Shown in pieces: positions 22,692 through 23,418 of a stretch of DNA of 23,418 nt. The DNA lies in assembly GCA_900540235.1 (NCBI GenBank), contig UQEY01000030.1:1-23418 (forward strand), in the 5' to 3' direction. A program made the translations under genes and the position numbers. Below the pieces are notes generated by a model. It searched no databases. It was not told the DNA's origin and saw only the letters and a program-made list of their open reading frames with translations. The stretch's first letter is position 1, and every line of letters begins with the position of its first letter. The DNA is from an uncultured Eubacteriales bacterium. GTDB lineage: Bacteria; Bacillota; Clostridia; Oscillospirales; Acutalibacteraceae.

Positions 22692-23270
22692 ATGGAAAAC
22701 AAAGTTTTAGTTGAAATTTCAGCAAGACATGTTCACCTTTCAAAGGAAGATTTGGAAACACTTTTCGGCAAAGGCTATGAGCTTACAGTTAAAAAGGAAC
22801 TTTCACAGCCGGGTCAATTTGCAAGTAACGAAAGAGTTAGAGTAGTAGGCGCTAAGAGCGAATTTCCTGCTGTTTCTATTCTCGGTCCTTGCAGAAAAGA
22901 AACTCAAGTTGAGCTTTCACTCACAGACGCTCGTTCAATCGGCGTTACCGCTCCTGTAAGAGAGAGTGGTGACCTTGAAGGTTCAGGCAGTTGCAAGCTT
23001 GTCGGTCCTGCAGGCGAAATCGAAATTGAAAAAGGCGTTATTGCCGCTAAAAGACATATTCACGCAACTACTGCCGACGCTGAAAAGATGGGTCTTGAAA
23101 ACGGTCAAATCGTATCGGTTGAAATTCCTACATCAAACGGCAGAAACCTTACTTTCGGCGATGTTGTAGTAAGAGTTTCAGATTCTTATGCACTTGCAAT
23201 GCACATTGATACAGATGAAGCAAATGCAGCCGGTATGGCACCTAACACAATCGCAACTGTTATCAAATAA
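22692..23270 (+). CDS. pduL: PduL-like phosphate propanoyltransferase/acetyltransferase
   Basis: A 192-residue PTAC enzyme that moves acyl groups between CoA and phosphate (acetyl- or propanoyl-CoA to acyl phosphate), unrelated to Pta. Motifs: ISARHVHLS (9-17), SQPGQFASNERV, GPCRKETQVELSLTDARSIG, KRHIHAT and MHIDTDEANAAG, with His residues for the two zinc ions. It has no N-terminal encapsulation peptide and no microcompartment genes nearby, so it probably acts in the cytosol in fermentation as a stand-in for Pta. It is followed by a terminator. Confidence 0.93.
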   Translation: MENKVLVEISARHVHLSKEDLETLFGKGYELTVKKELSQPGQFASNERVRVVGAKSEFPAVSILGPCRKETQVELSLTDARSIGVTAPVRESGDLEGSGSCKLVGPAGEIEIEKGVIAAKRHIHATTADAEKMGLENGQIVSVEIPTSNGRNLTFGDVVVRVSDSYALAMHIDTDEANAAGMAPNTIATVIK

Positions 23271-23286
23271 GATATTCGGTCTTTCT

Positions 23287-23314
23287 AAACGGTGGGTTTT
23301 ACCTGCCGTTTTTT
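23287..23314 (+). terminator. Terminator of pduL
   Basis: A 10-bp stem with two G-U pairs (23287-23296 with 23302-23311) around TTTTA, followed by a T-run, 16 bases after the pduL stop. Confidence 0.8.
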
Positions 23315-23323
23315 GTTTTTATC

Positions 23324-23356
23324 ACATAGCGCTTCGTCGGGGACGCCGACCCCTAC
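23324..23356. repeat. GTAGGGG-type noncoding repeat fragment
   Basis: Read on the minus strand: GTAGGGGTCGGCGTCCCCGAC then GAAGCGC, with the hairpin GTCGG/CCGAC (23336-23340 with 23346-23350). It resembles a common clostridial interspersed noncoding repeat and is clearly more GC-rich than the surroundings. Confidence 0.45.
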
Positions 23357-23418
23357 ATCGTCCAAAGAAATTCCGTGTTTGAATAAATTTTCTCATAAGC
23401 GATTAATCTTTGAAAATT

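Noticed and set aside
22692..23270. PduL as evidence of a bacterial microcompartment
   Set aside because: No encapsulation peptide at the N-terminus and no shell protein or diol/ethanolamine gene in the window.

Overview
The window looks like a chromosomal segment of a low-GC, Gram-positive Clostridia, probably of the Ruminococcus/Oscillospiraceae kind. Pointers are RNase Y, a T-box-controlled thrS, strong AGGAGG ribosome sites, a Gram-positive CpsC/CpsD split exopolysaccharide (EPS) regulator pair, a housekeeping PduL, a DUF4186 protein and a small Spo0A-C-like protein. The species assignment is inference.

Layout. (1) 1-1114: a small accessory stretch rich in inverted repeats. It holds a minus-strand pair, a Spo0A-C-like 60-residue protein followed by an XRE-type regulator, flanked by two look-alike hairpins, and then a strip of noncoding repeat sequence. 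(2) 1115-16157: a 15-gene minus-strand EPS/capsule operon, read from right to left. It opens at a consensus promoter (TTGACA-17-TATAAT, 16206-16234) and ends at a perfect 15-bp hairpin terminator (963-997). The order is cpsC, cpsD, initiating phosphoglycosyltransferase, GT4, GT4, radical SAM/SPASM protein, GT4, GT4, GT42/DUF115-like protein, acetyltransferase, CMP-sugar synthetase-like protein, HpcH/HpaI aldolase, Wzy-like polymerase, Wzx flippase, VanZ-like protein. Gaps are tens of bases at most and there are several overlaps. (3) 16280-18260: a Dabb-domain protein and RNase Y, each with its own terminator. (4) 18526-20747: a promoter, a complete T-box leader with an ACC (Thr) specifier, and thrS. 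(5) 20758-23418: DUF4186, a minus-strand pair (family 4 uracil-DNA glycosylase then a Tam-like methyltransferase), and pduL on the plus strand with its terminator.

How it fits together. WbaP-like protein loads the first sugar phosphate on the lipid carrier, four GT4 enzymes and the GT42/DUF115-like protein extend the repeat unit, the LbH acetyltransferase may decorate it, Wzx flips it, and Wzy with CpsC/CpsD polymerises it and sets chain length. The most original part is 4456-7281: a CMP-acylneuraminate-synthetase-like enzyme translationally coupled to a class II pyruvate aldolase (HpcH/HpaI), next to a sialyltransferase-like protein, with no NeuB or NeuC. This suggests, as inference only, that a 2-keto-3-deoxy acid is made by an HpcH-type aldolase rather than by a NeuB-type synthase, activated with CMP and built into the polymer. 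A radical SAM/SPASM enzyme in the middle of the glycosyltransferases is the second unusual element.
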